From Pectobacterium zantedeschiae (GTDB lineage Bacteria; Pseudomonadota; Gammaproteobacteria; Enterobacterales; Enterobacteriaceae): a DNA stretch of 64,000 nt. Both the position numbers and the translations under genes were made by a program. This document shows, piece after piece, positions 47,190 through 58,454 of the stretch. Below the pieces are notes generated by a model that was given only the letters and a program-made list of their open reading frames with translations, was not told the DNA's origin and did no database searches. The DNA lies in the NCBI RefSeq assembly GCF_004137795.1, contig NZ_NWTM01000002.1, forward strand, positions 186,001 through 250,000, written 5' to 3'. The number at the start of each line of letters is the position of its first letter. Position 1 is the stretch's first letter.

Positions 47190-47254
47190 AGCATTTAACG
47201 CGTGAGTGCTTATAGGCAGTATCTATCGCGTCGGTACTTATCGTGCGTTAGAAC

Positions 47255-47830
47255 TTAGTGGGACGCGCCACGTGCACCAATTGGCAGTACGGTACGACCA
47301 AACTTCTCGTTCAGCACTTCAGCCATTGCCAGATAAATTGCGCTAGCGCCACAAATGATGCCTTCGTAACCTGCAAAGGTCAGCAGTGCGTGGTTGCCGG
47401 TAAAGTTACCTATGGCTAACAGAGCAAACAGCACGGTCAGGCTGCCGAAAACAAACTGCAGAGCGCGGTTGGTACCGAATGTGCCGAAGAACATAAACAG
47501 CGTGAAGACGCCCCACAGGCCAAGGAATACGCCGAGGAACTGAGCGTCGCTGGCTTCCGCCAGACCCATTTTTGGCAGTACGAGAATGGCAACCAGCGTC
47601 AGCCAGAACGCGCCATAAGACGTAAATGCGGTCACGCCAAATGTATTCCCTTTTTTATATTCCAGCAGGCCAGCCAGGATCTGGGCAATACCGCCGTAGA
47701 AGATACCCATGCTAAGAATGATGGAAGAAAGTGGGAAAAAGCCTGCGTTGTGCAGGTTCAACAGAATAGTGGTCATCCCGAAGCCCATCAGTCCTAATGG
47801 ACCAGGATTTGCCAACGTGTTCGTGCTCAT
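47255..47830 (-). CDS. satP: Succinate-acetate/proton symporter SatP (YaaH)
   Basis: A 191-residue six-helix inner-membrane protein of the GPR1/FUN34/YaaH family that takes up acetate and succinate with protons (E. coli 188). NPGPLGLMGFGMTT near residue 8 is the family signature. ATG 47830 has AGAGG upstream; the longer frame to 47908 is AT-poor noncoding leader. It keeps its place near dnaK. Confidence 0.95.
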   Translation of the reverse strand: MSTNTLANPGPLGLMGFGMTTILLNLHNAGFFPLSSIILSMGIFYGGIAQILAGLLEYKKGNTFGVTAFTSYGAFWLTLVAILVLPKMGLAEASDAQFLGVFLGLWGVFTLFMFFGTFGTNRALQFVFGSLTVLFALLAIGNFTGNHALLTFAGYEGIICGASAIYLAMAEVLNEKFGRTVLPIGARGASH

Positions 47831-47937
47831 AAATCCTCTGCAATAACAGATTATTAATAGTCCCTTCGCGTCGGGCGCGGCATTAAGGTTAGCGAATGCG
47901 CCAATCACGTTGGGATAGGAGTCGTTTAGGTGTTATT

Positions 47938-47980
47938 GCCCGCCATTGTGTAGGGAAATGTTCCCATTTCTGTGGCGGGC
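47938..47980. other. Nested inverted repeat upstream of satP
   Basis: Outer arms GCCCGCCA (47938-47945) and TGGCGGGC (47973-47980) enclose an inner hairpin GGGAA-ATG-TTCCC (47953-47965). It lies between divergent satP and dnaK, about 110 bp before the satP start, and has no T tract. It may be a protein-binding site or a structured leader of satP. Confidence 0.45.
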
Positions 47981-48078
47981 GCGGCATCATATCGGGCGTT
48001 TGGAATGGACACAACATGGGGAAGGCAGAATAGTTTGATCGTACGAGGGATAAAGGTCATTTTTTTTCATCTTCCCCC

Positions 48079-48106
48079 CTTGATGATAGAAATGTTGGCC
48101 CCATCT
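48079..48106 (+). promoter_or_regulatory. dnaK heat-shock promoter P1 (sigma-32)
   Basis: CTTGATG (48079-48085), a 13-bp spacer and CCCCATCT (48099-48106) match the sigma-32 consensus CTTGAAA / CCCCATnT and resemble E. coli dnaK P1, including the preceding run of C. The start would be near 48113, leaving a 200-nt leader. Confidence 0.88.
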
Positions 48107-48236
48107 TATTTCCAACCGAAACAGTTTGACCTGCCGCAAAGGCGTGTGTCGGGCCGTTACATCGGTGGTTAGCATGAAAATGAAACGTGTGCTGCTGATG
48201 AAAACGAGGGTGTGTTGTTGGAAAACGAGAAATCTT

Positions 48237-48263
48237 GTTGAAAAACGACATTTCGCCCGCACA
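48237..48263 (+). promoter_or_regulatory. dnaK heat-shock promoter P2 (sigma-32)
   Basis: GTTGAAA (48237-48243), a 12-bp spacer and CCCGCACA (48256-48263) form a second, weaker sigma-32 promoter. The ATTTCG before the -10 box parallels the E. coli P2 region. Its transcript would begin about 45 nt before dnaK. Confidence 0.7.
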
Positions 48264-48312
48264 GTAGGTTTAACCACCATACCGAATATGACTTTTTAGT
48301 GGAGATGTTTAG

Positions 48313-50220
48313 ATGGGTAAGATTATTGGTATCGACCTGGGTACAACCAACTCTTGTGTCGCGATTATTGACGGTACTCAGGTAAAAGTACTGGAAAATA
48401 GCGAAGGCGATCGCACCACGCCTTCAATCATTGCTTATACGCAAGACGGCGAAACTCTGGTTGGCCAACCGGCTAAACGTCAGGCAGTGACCAACCCGAA
48501 AAATACACTGTTTGCTATCAAGCGTCTGATTGGCCGTCGTTTCAAAGACGAAGAAGTTCAGCGTGATGCCAACATCATGCCGTACAAAATCATCGCGGCA
48601 GATAATGGCGATGCATGGCTGGAAGTGAAAGATCAGAAAATGGCTCCGCCGCAGATTTCAGCAGAAGTGCTGAAAAAAATGAAGAAAACGGCGGAAGATT
48701 ATCTGGGTGAGACCATCTCCGAAGCGGTTATCACCGTACCGGCCTATTTCAACGATGCGCAGCGTCAGGCAACCAAAGATGCTGGCCGTATCGCGGGTCT
48801 GGAAGTCAAACGTATCATCAACGAACCAACAGCGGCAGCGCTGGCGTACGGTCTGGATAAAGAAGTCGGCAACCGGACTATCGCGGTTTACGACCTGGGC
48901 GGCGGTACCTTCGATATTTCTATTATCGAAATTGACGAAGTTGATGGCGAAAAAACCTTCGAAGTTCTGGCAACCAACGGTGACACGCACCTGGGTGGTG
49001 AAGACTTCGATAGCCGCATGATCAACTACCTGGTTGACGAATTTAAGAAAGAGCAAGGTTTCGACCTGCGCAACGATCCGCTGGCAATGCAGCGTCTGAA
49101 AGAAGCTGCAGAAAAAGCCAAGATCGAGCTGTCTTCTGCGCAGCAGACCGACGTTAACCTGCCGTACATCACGGCGGACGCTACCGGTCCTAAGCACCTG
49201 AACATCAAAGTGACGCGTGCGAAACTGGAATCACTGGTAGAAGAGCTGGTGAACCGTTCTCTGGAACCGCTGAAAGTGGCGTTGCAGGATGCTGGCCTGT
49301 CCGTTTCTGAAATTCAGGACGTGATTTTGGTTGGTGGCCAGACACGTATGCCTCTGGTACAGAAGAAAGTCGCTGACTTCTTCGGTAAAGAGCCACGTAA
49401 AGACGTGAACCCAGACGAAGCGGTTGCCATCGGTGCTGCGGTTCAGGGCGGTGTTCTGTCTGGTGACGTGAAAGACGTTCTGCTGCTGGACGTAAGCCCG
49501 CTGTCTCTGGGTATCGAAACCATGGGCGGCGTCATGACCGCGCTGATCGCCAAGAACACCACAATCCCGACGAAACACAGTCAGGTGTTCTCAACGGCGG
49601 AAGACAACCAGTCTGCGGTAACGATTCATGTTCTGCAGGGTGAGCGTAAGCGCGCGCACGACAACAAATCTCTGGGTCAGTTTAACCTGGATGGTATTCA
49701 GGCTGCACCGCGCGGTATGCCACAGATCGAAGTCACTTTCGACATCGATGCGGATGGTATCCTGCACGTTTCCGCGAAAGACAAAAACAGCGGTCGCGAG
49801 CAGAAGATCACTATCAAGGCATCTTCTGGTCTGAACGAAGAAGAAATTCAGAAAATGGTACGCGATGCAGAAGCGAATGCTGAAGCTGACCGTAAGTTTG
49901 AAGAGCTGGTTCAGGCCCGCAACCAGGGCGATCACTTGCTGCACAGCACGCGTAAGCAGCTGGAAGAAGTGGGCGATAAACTGGCCGCTGATGACAAAAC
50001 TGCCATTGACGACGCACTGAAAGCGCTGGAAAGCGCGCTGAAAGGCGAAGACAAAGCAGAAATCGAAGCGAAAATTCAGGCGCTGGTTCAGGTTTCCGGT
50101 AAGCTGCTGGAAGCGTCTCAGCCACAGCCTGGTGCCGAAGGTGCCGCTGATGATGCCTCTGCTCGTCGCGACGACGATGTCGTTGATGCTGAGTTTGAAG
50201 AAGTAAAAGATAAAAAGTAA
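48313..50220 (+). CDS. dnaK: Hsp70 chaperone DnaK
   Basis: An ATP-driven folding chaperone that works with DnaJ and GrpE and restrains sigma-32. 635 residues (E. coli 638). The nucleotide domain has [13 protein letters not shown] at residues 4-16, [12 protein letters not shown] near 193 and [13 protein letters not shown] near 337; the linker [13 protein letters not shown] near 388 leads to the substrate domain. The C terminus ends in EFEEVKDKK. Codon use is that of a highly expressed gene. Two sigma-32 promoters precede it. Confidence 0.99.
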   Translation: MGKIIGIDLGTTNSCVAIIDGTQVKVLENSEGDRTTPSIIAYTQDGETLVGQPAKRQAVTNPKNTLFAIKRLIGRRFKDEEVQRDANIMPYKIIAADNGDAWLEVKDQKMAPPQISAEVLKKMKKTAEDYLGETISEAVITVPAYFNDAQRQATKDAGRIAGLEVKRIINEPTAAALAYGLDKEVGNRTIAVYDLGGGTFDISIIEIDEVDGEKTFEVLATNGDTHLGGEDFDSRMINYLVDEFKKEQGFDLRNDPLAMQRLKEAAEKAKIELSSAQQTDVNLPYITADATGPKHLNIKVTRAKLESLVEELVNRSLEPLKVALQDAGLSVSEIQDVILVGGQTRMPLVQKKVADFFGKEPRKDVNPDEAVAIGAAVQGGVLSGDVKDVLLLDVSPLSLGIETMGGVMTALIAKNTTIPTKHSQVFSTAEDNQSAVTIHVLQGERKRAHDNKSLGQFNLDGIQAAPRGMPQIEVTFDIDADGILHVSAKDKNSGREQKITIKASSGLNEEEIQKMVRDAEANAEADRKFEELVQARNQGDHLLHSTRKQLEEVGDKLAADDKTAIDDALKALESALKGEDKAEIEAKIQALVQVSGKLLEASQPQPGAEGAADDASARRDDDVVDAEFEEVKDKK

Positions 50221-50270
50221 TCGCCCTTGAGCGGGCGCAGTAGCAGCCACAAGGCTATTGCTGGCAATCA

Positions 50271-50302
50271 GCACGGGCGTCGAGGAAACTCTGCGCCCGT
50301 GC
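50271..50302 (+). other. Stable hairpin in the dnaK-dnaJ gap
   Basis: GCACGGGCG (50271-50279) pairs perfectly with CGCCCGTGC (50294-50302); inside, GAG-GAAA-CTC adds three pairs and a GNRA tetraloop. There is no T tract. It ends 26 nt before dnaJ and probably affects mRNA processing or partial termination, lowering dnaJ relative to dnaK. Confidence 0.6.
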
Positions 50303-50328
50303 ACGCATGTTGAGGGGCAGGAAAAGAA

Positions 50329-51465
50329 ATGGCGAAGCAAGATTATTATGAAAGCCTGGGCGTTGCTAAAAACGCGGATGAGCGCGAGATAAAGAAAGCG
50401 TACAAGCGTCTGGCGATGAAGTACCACCCGGATCGCAATCAGGGTGATAGCGAGGCAGAAGCCAAGTTCAAAGAGATCAAAGAAGCCTACGAGATCCTTA
50501 CTGACGCGCAGAAACGTGCAGCCTACGATCAGTACGGTCACGCGGCGTTTGAGCAAGGTGGTATGGGCGGAGGCGGCGGTGGCTTTGGCGGCGGCGGTGC
50601 CGATTTTGGTGATATTTTTGGCGACGTGTTCGGTGATATTTTTGGCGGTGGTCGCCGTCAGCGCGCGAGCCGTGGATCCGATTTACGCTACAACATGGAG
50701 TTGACGCTGGAAGAAGCGGTACGTGGCGTCACCAAAGAGATCCGCATTCCCGCGTTGGAAGAGTGTGATGTGTGCCACGGCAACGGTGCGAAGCCGGGTA
50801 GCTCGCCGATCACCTGTCCAACCTGTCATGGTAACGGCCAGGTACAGATGCGTCAGGGCTTCTTTACTGTGCAGCAGGCATGTCCGCACTGTCATGGCCG
50901 CGGCAAGATCATTAAAGATCCGTGCGTCAAGTGTCACGGCCATGGTCGCGTAGAGAAGAGCAAAACGCTGTCGGTGAAAATTCCGGCTGGCGTGGACACG
51001 GGTGACCGTATCCGCTTGTCCGGCGAGGGTGAAGCGGGCGAGCATGGCGCACCATCAGGTGATTTGTACGTTCAGGTACAAGTAAAAACGCACCCGATCT
51101 TCCAACGTGAAGAAAACAATCTGTACTGCGAAGTGCCGATCAACTTTGCGATGGCAGCATTAGGCGGAGAGATTGAAGTCCCAACGCTGGATGGCCGTGT
51201 GAAGCTGAAAGTGCCTGCGGAAACGCAAACCGGGAAACTGTTCCGTATGCGTGGCAAAGGTGTGAAATCGGTTCGTGGTGGTGCGCAGGGCGATCTGCTG
51301 TGCCGTGTGGTTGTGGAAACGCCAGTTAATCTGAACGAGCGTCAGAGACAACTGCTGCAAGAACTTGACGAGAGTTTTGGTGGCCCGTCTGGCGAAAGAA
51401 ACAGCCCACGTTCAAAAAACTTTTTCGATGGTGTGAAGAAGTTTTTCGACGATTTGACCCGTTAA
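50329..51465 (+). CDS. dnaJ: Hsp40 co-chaperone DnaJ
   Basis: It delivers clients to DnaK and stimulates its ATPase. 378 residues (E. coli 376). The J domain has HPD at residues 33-35; a Gly/Phe-rich linker spans about 75-110; four CxxCxGxG zinc motifs follow ([32 protein letters not shown]), making it a full type I DnaJ. AGGAAAAG precedes the ATG. It is cotranscribed with dnaK. Confidence 0.99.
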   Translation: MAKQDYYESLGVAKNADEREIKKAYKRLAMKYHPDRNQGDSEAEAKFKEIKEAYEILTDAQKRAAYDQYGHAAFEQGGMGGGGGGFGGGGADFGDIFGDVFGDIFGGGRRQRASRGSDLRYNMELTLEEAVRGVTKEIRIPALEECDVCHGNGAKPGSSPITCPTCHGNGQVQMRQGFFTVQQACPHCHGRGKIIKDPCVKCHGHGRVEKSKTLSVKIPAGVDTGDRIRLSGEGEAGEHGAPSGDLYVQVQVKTHPIFQREENNLYCEVPINFAMAALGGEIEVPTLDGRVKLKVPAETQTGKLFRMRGKGVKSVRGGAQGDLLCRVVVETPVNLNERQRQLLQELDESFGGPSGERNSPRSKNFFDGVKKFFDDLTR

Positions 51466-51493
51466 TTGCTTATCGTTAACGTGTGATAGAAAG

Positions 51494-51523
51494 ACCGGTG
51501 GGGTAAACCTGCCGGTTTTTTTT
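51494..51523 (+). terminator. Rho-independent terminator after dnaJ
   Basis: ACCGG pairs with CCGGT, extended inward by two G-T wobbles and two G-C pairs, and a run of eight T follows. It lies 28 nt past the dnaJ stop. The next 230 bp before nhaA are AT-rich without a clear promoter. Confidence 0.88.
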
Positions 51524-51752
51524 ATGGCGGACATCCTTGTCCTCCACCCTACGGCCATTGCTACGGGACATTGAAAAATGCGCCCGACGTTTTTTACGCC
51601 TTCCTTTACACGATCTCAACCTTATAGATCGATTTTTTCGAATATTAAGCCAGTTTTAATCTACTTTTAACGAGTTATTGGATTGCGTAATCTTGCCAGC
51701 AAGAAAGCGGACGTTTGGTATTGACGTTCGTACCTGATTGGAGATTAAGTGA

Positions 51753-52949
51753 ATGATAACAATGATTCGGCGCTTTATTCGATTGGATGCAGCCGCTGGC
51801 GTGATGCTAATGGTGGCAACGGTTTTGGCGATCGTACTTGCCAATTGGTCTGCTACTGCTTTGGGCTATCAGCAATTCCTGATGATGCCAGTGGAAATGC
51901 GGTTTGGCGCACTGGAAATCAATAAGAACCTGCTGCTGTGGATTAATGATGGTCTGATGGCGATTTTCTTCCTGCTGATTGGCTTGGAAGTGAAACGTGA
52001 GTTAGTCGAAGGTACGTTAGCCAGTCGCCAGCAGGCGATGCTGCCATTGGCGGCCGCAGTTGGTGGAATGCTTTTTCCTGCTCTATTCTTTCTGCTTTTT
52101 AACGCAAATGATGAGGTGACGCGCGCTGGCTGGGCTATTCCCGCCGCGACAGATATCGCGTTCGCCATTGGTGTGTTGACGTTATTGGGCAAGCGTGTCC
52201 CCGCAGGATTAAAGGTTTTCCTGCTCGCGTTGGCGATCATTGACGATCTAGGGGCGATCCTGATCATCGCCCTGTTTTATACACAACAGATCTTCTGGCC
52301 TGCGCTGGGTGGTGCGGTGCTGGCGATTGCGGTGCTGGCCTATTTGAACCGGCAACAGGTCAGAAAAACGTCCGCCTATTTACTGGTTGGGGGCGTCTTG
52401 TGGGTCTGCATTCTGAAATGTGGCGTTCATGCGACGCTGGCCGGGGTGATTGTCGGGTTCTTTATTCCGTTGCGCTCGTCCGCTGGGGAACCTTCTCCAG
52501 CAATCACGCTGGAACATGGCTTGCAAACGTGGGTTGCGTTTCTGATCATTCCTCTGTTTGCCTTCGCTAATGCAGGTATTGTCTTGCAGGGTGTTGTACT
52601 GGAAAAACTGTTTTCCCCTTTGACTCTGGGTATCGCCGCCGGGTTATTACTTGGTAAACCGCTGGGCATTACCCTGCTCAGTTGGCTAACCATACGGCTG
52701 GGCTATGCCCGATTACCTGTTGGCGTCCATTTTAGCCAGATCGTGGCGGTCTCTGTGCTGTGTGGTATCGGCTTTACCATGTCGATATTCATTACGCTGC
52801 TGGCATTCTCTGGTGGCGATGCGGAATTGATTACCTACGCCAAGCTGGGAATCTTGCTGGCGTCGGGGCTGGCAGCACTGCTGGGCTATCTGGCATTGCG
52901 TGGGGTGTTGCCAGCGCTGGACAAGGCGGTTCAGCCGTGTAAGGGTTGA
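51753..52949 (+). CDS. nhaA: Na+/H+ antiporter NhaA
   Basis: An inner-membrane antiporter that exchanges two protons for one sodium ion, important for salt and alkaline pH tolerance. 398 residues (E. coli 388) and about 12 helices. The transport aspartates Asp164 and Asp165 lie in AIIDDLGAI and Asp134 in [11 protein letters not shown]; a conserved His follows in [13 protein letters not shown] upstream supports the ATG. nhaR follows closely, as in E. coli. Confidence 0.96.
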   Translation: MITMIRRFIRLDAAAGVMLMVATVLAIVLANWSATALGYQQFLMMPVEMRFGALEINKNLLLWINDGLMAIFFLLIGLEVKRELVEGTLASRQQAMLPLAAAVGGMLFPALFFLLFNANDEVTRAGWAIPAATDIAFAIGVLTLLGKRVPAGLKVFLLALAIIDDLGAILIIALFYTQQIFWPALGGAVLAIAVLAYLNRQQVRKTSAYLLVGGVLWVCILKCGVHATLAGVIVGFFIPLRSSAGEPSPAITLEHGLQTWVAFLIIPLFAFANAGIVLQGVVLEKLFSPLTLGIAAGLLLGKPLGITLLSWLTIRLGYARLPVGVHFSQIVAVSVLCGIGFTMSIFITLLAFSGGDAELITYAKLGILLASGLAALLGYLALRGVLPALDKAVQPCKG

Positions 52950-52981
52950 CGCTATGCCGGAGGCGCGAAGAGGAGGCGGGT

Positions 52982-53902
52982 GTGTCTCATTTGAATTTTA
53001 ATCATCTCTATTATTTCTGGCAGGTTTATAAGTCGGGCTCCGTTGCCAGTGCGGCAGAAACGCTGTTTTTAACGCCGCAGACGATCACCGGACAAATCAA
53101 ATGTTTGGAAGAGCGTTTGCAGGGCAAACTTTTTAAGCGTAAAGGACGAGGGTTGGAACCGACGGAGTTGGGGCAGCTTGTTTTTCGCTATGCGGATAAC
53201 ATGTTCCAGCTCAGCCAGGAAATGTTGGATATTGTGAACTACCGCAAAGAATCGAACCTGCTATTCGACGTTGGCGTGGCAGATGCGTTGTCTAAACGGC
53301 TGGTAAGCAGGGTGTTGGAAACGGTCGTGACGGAGCAGGAACATATCCATTTGCGCTGTTTTGAGTCGACTCACGAAATGCTATTAGAGCAACTGAGCCA
53401 GCATAAGCTGGATATGATTCTGTCGGATTGTCCGGTGGATTCAACGCAGCAGGAAGGGCTCTTTTCACTCAAGCTGGGCGAATGTGGCGTCAGTTTTTAC
53501 TGTAAGCGTCCGCACCCTGAACAACCTTTCCCGGCTTGCCTTGAACAACGTAAACTACTGATTCCCGGACGGAGAACCATGCTGGGACGAAAGCTATTGA
53601 ATTGGTTTACTGCGCAGAATATTCAGGCGAACATCTTGGGTGAATTTGATGATGCGGCGCTGATGACAGCGTTCGGCATCAACAACGATGCGATTTTCGT
53701 TGCACCATCGCTCTATGCTAATGAAATCTACCAGCAGGGTGATATCGTCGAAATCGGCAGGATCGAGAACATTCAGGACGAGTACTATGCGATTTTTGCG
53801 GCCAGAATGATCCAGCATCCTGCGGTTCAGCGCGTTTGTAACGCAGATTTTTCCGCGCTCTTTTGTGATAGAGCAGAAGGTCTGTCGCGGGCTGGTGGGT
53901 AA
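52982..53902 (+). CDS. nhaR: LysR-type transcriptional activator NhaR
   Basis: A 306-residue LysR activator of nhaA that responds to sodium. The GTG at 52982 is preferred because AGGAGG (52971-52976) stands five bases before it and the product then starts like E. coli NhaR ([14 protein letters not shown]). The HTH region shows [20 protein letters not shown] near residue 31. A TTG-started longer frame would overlap the nhaA stop. It is probably cotranscribed with nhaA. Confidence 0.95.
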   Translation: MSHLNFNHLYYFWQVYKSGSVASAAETLFLTPQTITGQIKCLEERLQGKLFKRKGRGLEPTELGQLVFRYADNMFQLSQEMLDIVNYRKESNLLFDVGVADALSKRLVSRVLETVVTEQEHIHLRCFESTHEMLLEQLSQHKLDMILSDCPVDSTQQEGLFSLKLGECGVSFYCKRPHPEQPFPACLEQRKLLIPGRRTMLGRKLLNWFTAQNIQANILGEFDDAALMTAFGINNDAIFVAPSLYANEIYQQGDIVEIGRIENIQDEYYAIFAARMIQHPAVQRVCNADFSALFCDRAEGLSRAGG

Positions 53903-53927
53903 CGGCTTGTCGTGAAGTAGCAGACGC

Positions 53928-53955
53928 AAAAAAACCGGCCTGAGCCGGTTTTTTT
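53928..53955. terminator. Bidirectional terminator between nhaR and rpsT
   Basis: AAAAAAACCGGC-CTGA-GCCGGTTTTTTT is a perfect stem with T tracts readable on both strands. It serves convergent nhaR and rpsT. Confidence 0.93.
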
Positions 53956-53978
53956 AGCAACTACACGCAGATGCGTGA

Positions 53979-54242
53979 TTATTGCATGGCGTTGATGCGC
54001 GCTACCAGATTGGATTTATGACGTGCAGCTTTGTTCTTGTGAATCAGACCTTTACCAGCCTGACGATCCACAATTGGTTGCATGTCATTAAATGCTTTCT
54101 GTGCCACTTCTTTATCGCCAGTAGCGATCGCCGCGTATACTTTCTTGATGAAAGTACGCATCATTGAGCGACGGCTTGCGTTATGCTTACGGCGCTTCTC
54201 AGATTGTACGGCGCGTTTCTTAGCTGATTTGATATTAGCCAA
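53979..54242 (-). CDS. rpsT: 30S ribosomal protein S20
   Basis: An 87-residue basic ribosomal protein that binds 16S rRNA early in 30S assembly. It begins at TTG (54242), giving [21 protein letters not shown], the same unusual start as E. coli rpsT, with GGGAG upstream. The weak start is linked to translational autoregulation by S20 in E. coli. The frame stays open to 54332, but that part is leader, not protein. Confidence 0.97.
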   Translation of the reverse strand: MANIKSAKKRAVQSEKRRKHNASRRSMMRTFIKKVYAAIATGDKEVAQKAFNDMQPIVDRQAGKGLIHKNKAARHKSNLVARINAMQ

Positions 54243-54290
54243 GGTCCAACTCCCAAATATATTCAATCGAGGACAATTCAAAGGCCGTGG

Positions 54291-54319
54291 AATATGCTCG
54301 TTTAGCCTTCGTTTGTCAA
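54291..54319 (-). promoter_or_regulatory. rpsT promoter P2
   Basis: On the minus strand a perfect -35 TTGACA (54319-54314) and -10 CATATT (54296-54291) are 17 bp apart. Transcription would start near 54284, about 42 nt before the TTG start. It corresponds in place and sequence to E. coli rpsT P2. Confidence 0.85.
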
Positions 54320-54348
54320 TGGATTTGTGCAAATAAGCGTCGTTTGTA

Positions 54349-54408
54349 CGTCGACACTTGTTACGTTGTGATGGCGCAGGATTTTAGCAGCTTCACGCGG
54401 TGGAATAC
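54349..54408. promoter_or_regulatory. rpsT promoter P1 region overlapping a broken yaaY-like frame
   Basis: On the minus strand -10 TAAAAT (54386-54381) is followed by the GC-rich discriminator CCTGCGCC, typical of stringently controlled ribosomal promoters; the -35 box is poor. The plus strand reads [12 protein letters not shown]-stop-QLHAVEYS, clearly like the start of E. coli YaaY (recalled CRHSLRSDGAGFYQL) but with TAG at 54385-54387 and no start codon. The similarity is best explained by the promoter. The 54420-54667 remainder up to ribF shows nothing else supported. Confidence 0.65.
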
Positions 54409-54667
54409 AGCCTTTCGCATCATAAATTCATTCTGAATTTGATAAAGCCCTGTCAGCTATCGGTAAAGTCGTATTGTATAGGACATCCGCTACCTGGATA
54501 TTCTACTTGTGCGCGTCATCCATCGATGATTCAGCTAAAAAACATGAAAATACTGGCACGATTTACAGGGTGGCTGCAAAAGGCGCGAATCGCGGGTTAA
54601 CCTTACTCGCTGTACAAGGTATAATCCGCCGATTTCCATAATTTTAACCCTTTGTTCTGGGCCAGCC

Positions 54668-55609
54668 ATGCAGCTAATTCGCGGTATACACAATCTTCGG
54701 GCACACCATTACGGCTGTGTGCTCACTATTGGTAATTTTGACGGCGTGCACCTCGGACACCAAATGCTGCTTGAACGACTGAAGCAGGAAGGTCGCGCTC
54801 GTGGGCTGCCGGTGATGGTCATGATTTTTGAACCACAGCCGCTGGAACTCTTTGCTGCGGAAAAAGCGCCCGCACGTTTGACGCGTCTGCGTGACAAGGT
54901 GAAATACCTGGCGCAGGCTGGTGTGGACTATCTGCTGTGCGTCAGATTCGACGCGCGTTTTGCCGCCAATGATGCCGAGACGTTCGTTTCTTCTCTGCTG
55001 GTGAAGAAATTGGGCGTGAAGTTTCTGGTTGTCGGAGATGACTTCCGCTTCGGGGCTGGTCGTCAGGGAGATTTCCTGTTATTACAGAAGGCTGGGCGTG
55101 AATCGGGGTTTGATGTCATTAGCACCGATTCGTTCTGTAATGGCGGTAAGCGCGTCAGCAGCACTGCGGTACGTGAAGCACTTAGTCGTGATGAACTGGC
55201 ACTGGCGGAAAACTTGCTGGGCCATCCTTACTGCATTTCTGGACGTGTGGAACATGGTAAAGCATTGGGGCGAACCATTGGGTTCCCGACTGCCAACCTC
55301 CCGTTGAAACGTCAGGTTTCGCCTGTCAGCGGCGTGTATGCCGTCAGTGTTTATGGGCTGGGTCAAGAACCGCTGCCGGGCGTCGCCAATATTGGTACGC
55401 GTCCAACCGTAAACGGTGACAAACGCCAGCAGCTTGAAGTGCATTTGCTGGACGTGACGATAGATCTCTATGGTCGTCATATTGAAGTCGTACTGCGTAA
55501 AAAAATCCGTAATGAACAGCGTTTTGCTTCGCTCGATGCGTTAAAACAGCAAATCGCCGATGATGTGGTGACAGCCCGGACATTCTTCGGGTTAAAGACA
55601 CCGGTTTAA
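54668..55609 (+). CDS. ribF: Bifunctional riboflavin kinase / FAD synthetase
   Basis: It phosphorylates riboflavin to FMN and adenylates FMN to FAD. 313 residues, as in E. coli. The N-terminal nucleotidyltransferase domain has [14 protein letters not shown] near residue 20 and [12 protein letters not shown] near 160; the C-terminal kinase domain has [11 protein letters not shown] near 202 and [12 protein letters not shown] near 238. It heads the ribF-ileS-lspA-fkpB-ispH operon, 31 nt before ileS. The ribosome site is weak. Confidence 0.97.
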   Translation: MQLIRGIHNLRAHHYGCVLTIGNFDGVHLGHQMLLERLKQEGRARGLPVMVMIFEPQPLELFAAEKAPARLTRLRDKVKYLAQAGVDYLLCVRFDARFAANDAETFVSSLLVKKLGVKFLVVGDDFRFGAGRQGDFLLLQKAGRESGFDVISTDSFCNGGKRVSSTAVREALSRDELALAENLLGHPYCISGRVEHGKALGRTIGFPTANLPLKRQVSPVSGVYAVSVYGLGQEPLPGVANIGTRPTVNGDKRQQLEVHLLDVTIDLYGRHIEVVLRKKIRNEQRFASLDALKQQIADDVVTARTFFGLKTPV

Positions 55610-55640
55610 TTTTTCTAGCCGAAACGAAATCGAGAATCTA

Positions 55641-58454
55641 ATGAGTGACTATAAGACTACCCTGAACTTGCCGGAAACAGGGTTCCCGATGCGTGGCGAT
55701 CTGGCCAAGCGCGAACCTGACATGCTGAAACGTTGGTATGAGCAGGATCTGTACGGGATTATTCGCAATGCGAAGAAGGGAAAGAAGACCTTCATTCTGC
55801 ACGATGGCCCTCCGTATGCGAACGGCAGCATTCACATTGGTCACTCAGTTAACAAGATTCTGAAAGATATTATCGTTAAATCGAAAGGCCTGTCTGGCTA
55901 CGATTCCCCTTATGTGCCGGGCTGGGACTGCCATGGTCTGCCGATTGAACTGAAAGTCGAACAGCTGATTGGTAAGCCGGGCGAGAAAGTCAGTGCGGCA
56001 GAATTCCGTGCTGAGTGCCGTAAATATGCGGCAGAGCAGGTTGCTGGCCAGAAAGCTGACTTTATCCGTCTCGGCGTGCTGGGTGACTGGGATCGTCCTT
56101 ACCTGACGATGGATTTCAAAACTGAAGCGAACATCATTCGCGCGCTGGGTCGCATCATTGAAAACGGCCACTTGCACAAGGGTGCCAAGCCAGTTCACTG
56201 GTGTGCTGACTGTGGTTCCGCGCTGGCGGAAGCAGAAGTTGAATATTACGACAAAACGTCCCCATCCATCGATGTGGCGTTTAACGCCAGCGATGTGGCG
56301 GCGGTATTAGCCAAGTTTGGTGTGAGTAGCGTAGACGGCCCCGTTTCTCTGGTGATCTGGACGACGACGCCGTGGACGCTGCCAGCAAACCGCGCGATCT
56401 CGTTGAACGCAGAGTTCGATTATCAACTGGTGCAAATTGACGGTCAGGCACTGATTCTGGCGGCCGATCTGGTTGAAAGCGTGATGAAACGCGTGGGTGT
56501 GACCCAGTGGACAGTACTTGGCGACTGCAAAGGCGCCGATCTTGAGTTGTTGCGTTTCAAGCATCCGTTCCTGGGCTTCGACGTACCGGCAATTCTGGGC
56601 GACCACGTAACGCTGGATGCGGGTACAGGTGCGGTACATACCGCTGGTGGCCACGGTCCTGACGACTACGTGATCAGCCAAAAATACAATTTGGAAATTG
56701 CTAATCCGGTTGGGCCGAATGGCTGCTACCTGAGCGGTACCTATCCTGAGCTGGATGGTAAATTTGTTTTCAAAGCCAACGATCTTATCGTCGAAATCCT
56801 GCGTGAAAAAGGCATGTTGCTGCACGTAGAGAAATTACAGCACAGCTATCCGTGCTGCTGGCGTCATAAGTCACCGATCATTTTCCGTGCGACGCCACAA
56901 TGGTTTGTCAGCATGGATCAGAAAGGTCTGCGTAAGCAGTCGCTGTCTGAAATCAAAGGTGTGCAGTGGATCCCAGATTGGGGCCAGGCGCGTATCGAAG
57001 CGATGGTCGCCAACCGTCCTGACTGGTGTATCTCCCGTCAGCGTACCTGGGGTGTGCCGATGTCGCTGTTTGTCCACAAAGAGACGGAAGAGCTGCACCC
57101 GCGTACTGCTGAGCTGATTGAAGCTGTGGCGAAACGTGTTGAAGCGGACGGCATTCAGGCATGGTGGGATCTCGATCCTGCTGATGTGTTGGGTGCAGAT
57201 GCGGATAACTACGTCAAAGTGCCGGATACGCTGGACGTCTGGTTCGATTCTGGATCGACGCACGCGTCCGTGGTGGATGTTCGTCCTGAATTCGGCGGTC
57301 ACGCCGCGGATATGTATCTGGAAGGTTCTGACCAGCATCGTGGCTGGTTCATGTCTTCTCTGATGATTTCCACTGCGATCAAAGGCAAAGCGCCTTACCG
57401 TCAGGTGCTGACCCACGGTTTCACCGTTGATGGTCAGGGCCGCAAGATGTCCAAGTCGATCGGTAATACCGTTAGCCCGCAGGATGTGATGAACAAACTC
57501 GGTGCTGACATTCTGCGTCTGTGGATCGGTTCAACGGATTACTCCGGTGAAATCGCCGTATCCGATGAAATCCTCAAGCGCTCTGCCGATGCCTATCGTC
57601 GCATTCGTAACACCGCGCGCTTCCTGTTGGCGAACCTGAACGGGTTTGATCCACAGAAAGATAGTGTGAAGCCAGAAGACATGGTGGTACTGGATCGCTG
57701 GGCGGTTGGCTGTGCGAAAGCCGCACAGGACGAGATCCTCGAAGCGTATGAAAGCTATGATTTCCACCGTGTCGTACAGCGCCTGATGCAGTTCTGTTCG
57801 ATCGAGATGGGATCCTTCTATCTGGATATCATTAAGGATCGTCAGTACACGGCCAAAAGCGACAGCGTTGCACGCCGTAGCTGCCAGACTGCGCTATACC
57901 ATATCTCAGAAGCGCTGGTGCGCTGGATGGCACCAATTATGTCCTTCACAGCGGATGAGATCTGGAGCTACCTGCCGGGCGAGCGTGCACAGTATGTGTT
58001 TACCGAAGAGTGGTATGACGGCCTGTTTGCGCTGGATGCCGCTGAAACGATGAACGATGAGTTCTGGGCTGATATCCTGAAAGTACGTAGCGAAGTGAAC
58101 AAAGTGATTGAACAGGCGCGTAATGACAAGCGCATTGGTGGATCGTTGGAAGCTTCCGTCACGCTGTACGCCGATGCCAATCTGGCGGGCAAGTTGAACC
58201 AGCTACGTCAGGAACTGCACTTCGCGCTGTTGACGTCAAAAGCGCGGGTGGAACGTTATGAAAATGCGCCGGATAGCGCGCAGGCAACGGAACTCACTGG
58301 ACTGAAAATTGCCTTAAGTGAGGCAGAAGGGCACAAGTGTCCACGCTGCTGGCATTACGAGACGGATATCGGTAGTAATACCGAACATCCTGAAGTGTGT
58401 GGTCGCTGTGCGACTAACGTGGGCGGTAACGGTGAAGAGCGTAAATTTGTCTGA
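55641..58454 (+). CDS. ileS: Isoleucyl-tRNA synthetase
   Basis: A class I synthetase that charges tRNA-Ile and edits valine. 937 residues (E. coli 938). The HIGH motif is at residues 65-68 and KMSKS at 602-606. The CP1 editing domain ([15 protein letters not shown] near 238) and the C-terminal zinc site CPRC/CGRC are intact, so it is the bacterial-type enzyme. Its TGA stop overlaps the lspA ATG by one base. Confidence 0.99.
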   Translation: MSDYKTTLNLPETGFPMRGDLAKREPDMLKRWYEQDLYGIIRNAKKGKKTFILHDGPPYANGSIHIGHSVNKILKDIIVKSKGLSGYDSPYVPGWDCHGLPIELKVEQLIGKPGEKVSAAEFRAECRKYAAEQVAGQKADFIRLGVLGDWDRPYLTMDFKTEANIIRALGRIIENGHLHKGAKPVHWCADCGSALAEAEVEYYDKTSPSIDVAFNASDVAAVLAKFGVSSVDGPVSLVIWTTTPWTLPANRAISLNAEFDYQLVQIDGQALILAADLVESVMKRVGVTQWTVLGDCKGADLELLRFKHPFLGFDVPAILGDHVTLDAGTGAVHTAGGHGPDDYVISQKYNLEIANPVGPNGCYLSGTYPELDGKFVFKANDLIVEILREKGMLLHVEKLQHSYPCCWRHKSPIIFRATPQWFVSMDQKGLRKQSLSEIKGVQWIPDWGQARIEAMVANRPDWCISRQRTWGVPMSLFVHKETEELHPRTAELIEAVAKRVEADGIQAWWDLDPADVLGADADNYVKVPDTLDVWFDSGSTHASVVDVRPEFGGHAADMYLEGSDQHRGWFMSSLMISTAIKGKAPYRQVLTHGFTVDGQGRKMSKSIGNTVSPQDVMNKLGADILRLWIGSTDYSGEIAVSDEILKRSADAYRRIRNTARFLLANLNGFDPQKDSVKPEDMVVLDRWAVGCAKAAQDEILEAYESYDFHRVVQRLMQFCSIEMGSFYLDIIKDRQYTAKSDSVARRSCQTALYHISEALVRWMAPIMSFTADEIWSYLPGERAQYVFTEEWYDGLFALDAAETMNDEFWADILKVRSEVNKVIEQARNDKRIGGSLEASVTLYADANLAGKLNQLRQELHFALLTSKARVERYENAPDSAQATELTGLKIALSEAEGHKCPRCWHYETDIGSNTEHPEVCGRCATNVGGNGEERKFV

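Noticed and set aside
54400-54600. 66-codon frame before ribF
   Set aside because: GTG start without ribosome site; it is the continuation of the broken yaaY-like frame and shows no conserved part beyond the promoter overlap.
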